Part shown: positions 15,471-16,117 of the stretch, piece by piece
Numbering within the stretch: the first letter of the stretch is position 1
Layout: every line of letters starts with the position of its first letter
Assembly (NCBI GenBank): GCA_026770575.1
Contig: MU657933.1
Location: forward strand, 1-16,117
Reading direction: 5' to 3'
DNA from: Pelagophyceae sp. CCMP2097
Taxonomy: Eukaryota > Sar > Pelagophyceae
Length of the DNA: 16,117 bases
Position numbers and translations under genes: made by a program
The notes under the pieces: generated by a model
What the model saw: only the letters and a program-made list of their open reading frames with translations
The model's database searches: none
What the model was told of the DNA's origin: nothing

Positions 15471-15580
15471 GTAACTGGCGAGGCGTCGACTTGAAACGCC
15501 TGGACCCGCTCATGCCCACCCCGCCCGACGACGTCGCGGCGCGGCGTCTGTCGCTCGGCCTCTTCCTGGACTTGATCTAA
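15471..15580 (+). CDS. Probable terminal exon of an unidentified + strand gene
   Basis: After a pyrimidine-rich acceptor (CGGTCCCCCTAG), the frame entered in phase 1 reads NWRGVDLKRLDPLMPTPPDD, then VAARRLSLGLFLDLI and TAA at 15578-15580. Third-position GC is high and the text looks like a genuine folded C-terminus (W-x-x-V-D, then PLMPTPPDD). The other two frames meet a stop within a few codons. A pyrimidine-rich, AT-richer tail follows directly, as expected for a 3' untranslated region. I cannot name a family. Confidence 0.5.
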
Positions 15581-15594
15581 ATCTGTTGTTTTCA

Positions 15595-15720
15595 CAACAT
15601 TTTTCTTTTTCCTTTTTCCTTTTGAACCTCTTTTAAACCCCTTTTATACTTTTTTCTTTTTCTTTTTTTCTTCTTCTTTTTTCTTCTCTTTCTTTTTTCT
15701 CTTTCTTTTTTCTTTTTTTG
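15595..15720. repeat. Pyrimidine (TTTTTC) tract
   Basis: About 125 bases are almost pure T and C on the + strand: repeated TTTTTCTTTTTC and TTCTTCTTC units, with a few A/G interruptions in the first third. It marks the boundary between the GC-rich part and the AT-rich tail. Confidence 0.9.
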
Positions 15721-16117
15721 TAAGACTTAAAAAAGTTTCTATCTTAGCTCAGGGTTAAAACGCACGTCCATTTTTTTTAAGTTTCGACATTCTGGTTCTT
15801 CAAATTTTGGTACGGATCATTCAAGTTCCGGCTTTCATCGAAGTTTCCGCGAATTACATGTAATTCCTGGAATCGTGATTCGTGAAAGTCGATCGGGATA
15901 GAGTAAAAGTCAATTTAAAAACCGGCTATTCGGGGACCCAGCCAACTTCCCGGTTTGCACCTCGCGGGAAATCCCACTTTCGGTTTTGCTGTTCCGTTTC
16001 TGTGGTCGGGAAATATTTTAAAAATAATGGACTTTGTCAATATTTCCAAAACGCCACTCAATAATTTAAATACAGCACTTTCGTGTGAAAATCAAGATAT
16101 TTGGCTCTATTTCATGT
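15721..16117. other. AT-rich non-coding tail
   Basis: Composition changes sharply from the GC-rich genes to AT-rich DNA. No supported gene is seen; the only open frame of note (15882-16064) has no recognisable motif. It contains a 16-bp perfect palindrome (15851-15866) and a 9-bp inverted repeat (GGAAATATT at 16009-16017 and AATATTTCC at 16039-16047). Confidence 0.5.
15851..15866. repeat. 16-bp perfect palindrome
   Basis: GAATTACATGTAATTC equals its own reverse complement. It could be a dimeric protein-binding site or a chance event in AT-rich DNA. No neighbouring copy is seen. Confidence 0.9.

Noticed and set aside
1..16117. tRNA or rRNA genes
   Set aside because: I saw no conserved tRNA arm motifs or rRNA core sequence on either strand. 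A covariance-model scan would be decisive.

Overview
The window looks like nuclear DNA from a GC-rich eukaryotic microalga, most likely a stramenopile of pelagophyte type (Aureococcus/Pelagomonas-like). That placement is inferred, not proven. It rests on GT-AG introns with matching phases, very high third-position GC, a relic of the expanded algal FAST-kinase-like/RAP-associated repeat family, WD40 arrays and a giant IQ/WW protein. There are no bacterial operons, Shine-Dalgarno sites or prokaryotic genes.

Layout from left to right. Positions 1-700 hold decayed dispersed repeats. About 716-1003 (+) is a pseudogene fragment of a FAST-like helical-repeat protein. 1408-2521 (-) encodes a seven-bladed WD40 protein with one frame break near its N-terminus. 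Two related copies of another dispersed repeat lie at about 1003-1165 and 2545-2757, either side of the WD40 gene. From 14636 down to 2899 (-) the coding blocks join into one gene of ten exons. Nine GT-AG introns connect them with compatible phases and give a protein of about 2,963 residues. Its order is: a disordered Ala/Pro-rich start, helical bundles, a segment like the base of the dynein stalk, a basic linker, beta-rich regions, a ubiquitin-like segment, a Lys/Ser-rich linker, a TPPP/p25-like segment, several IQ motifs, two WW domains with an IQ motif, a TPR/HAT-like segment, and a degenerate WW-like end. The architecture suggests a calmodulin-binding scaffold, possibly ciliary or cytoskeletal. 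That role is inference.

The 1,878-nt intron of this gene (5150-7027) consists almost wholly of a composite repeat: a ~150-bp module, a ~80-bp module, a long 12-bp minisatellite and a 13-bp minisatellite, with a partial second copy of the first module at the far end. The left edge of the window carries a shorter version of the same composite. A 12-bp period is exactly four codons, so the array leaves long false ORFs open in most frames.

Right of the large gene lie an intergenic stretch with a 37-bp tandem duplication, the end (and perhaps the start) of a second gene on the + strand (15196-15580), a pyrimidine tract, and an AT-rich tail with a 16-bp perfect palindrome. I found no rRNA, tRNA, CRISPR array or autonomous mobile element.
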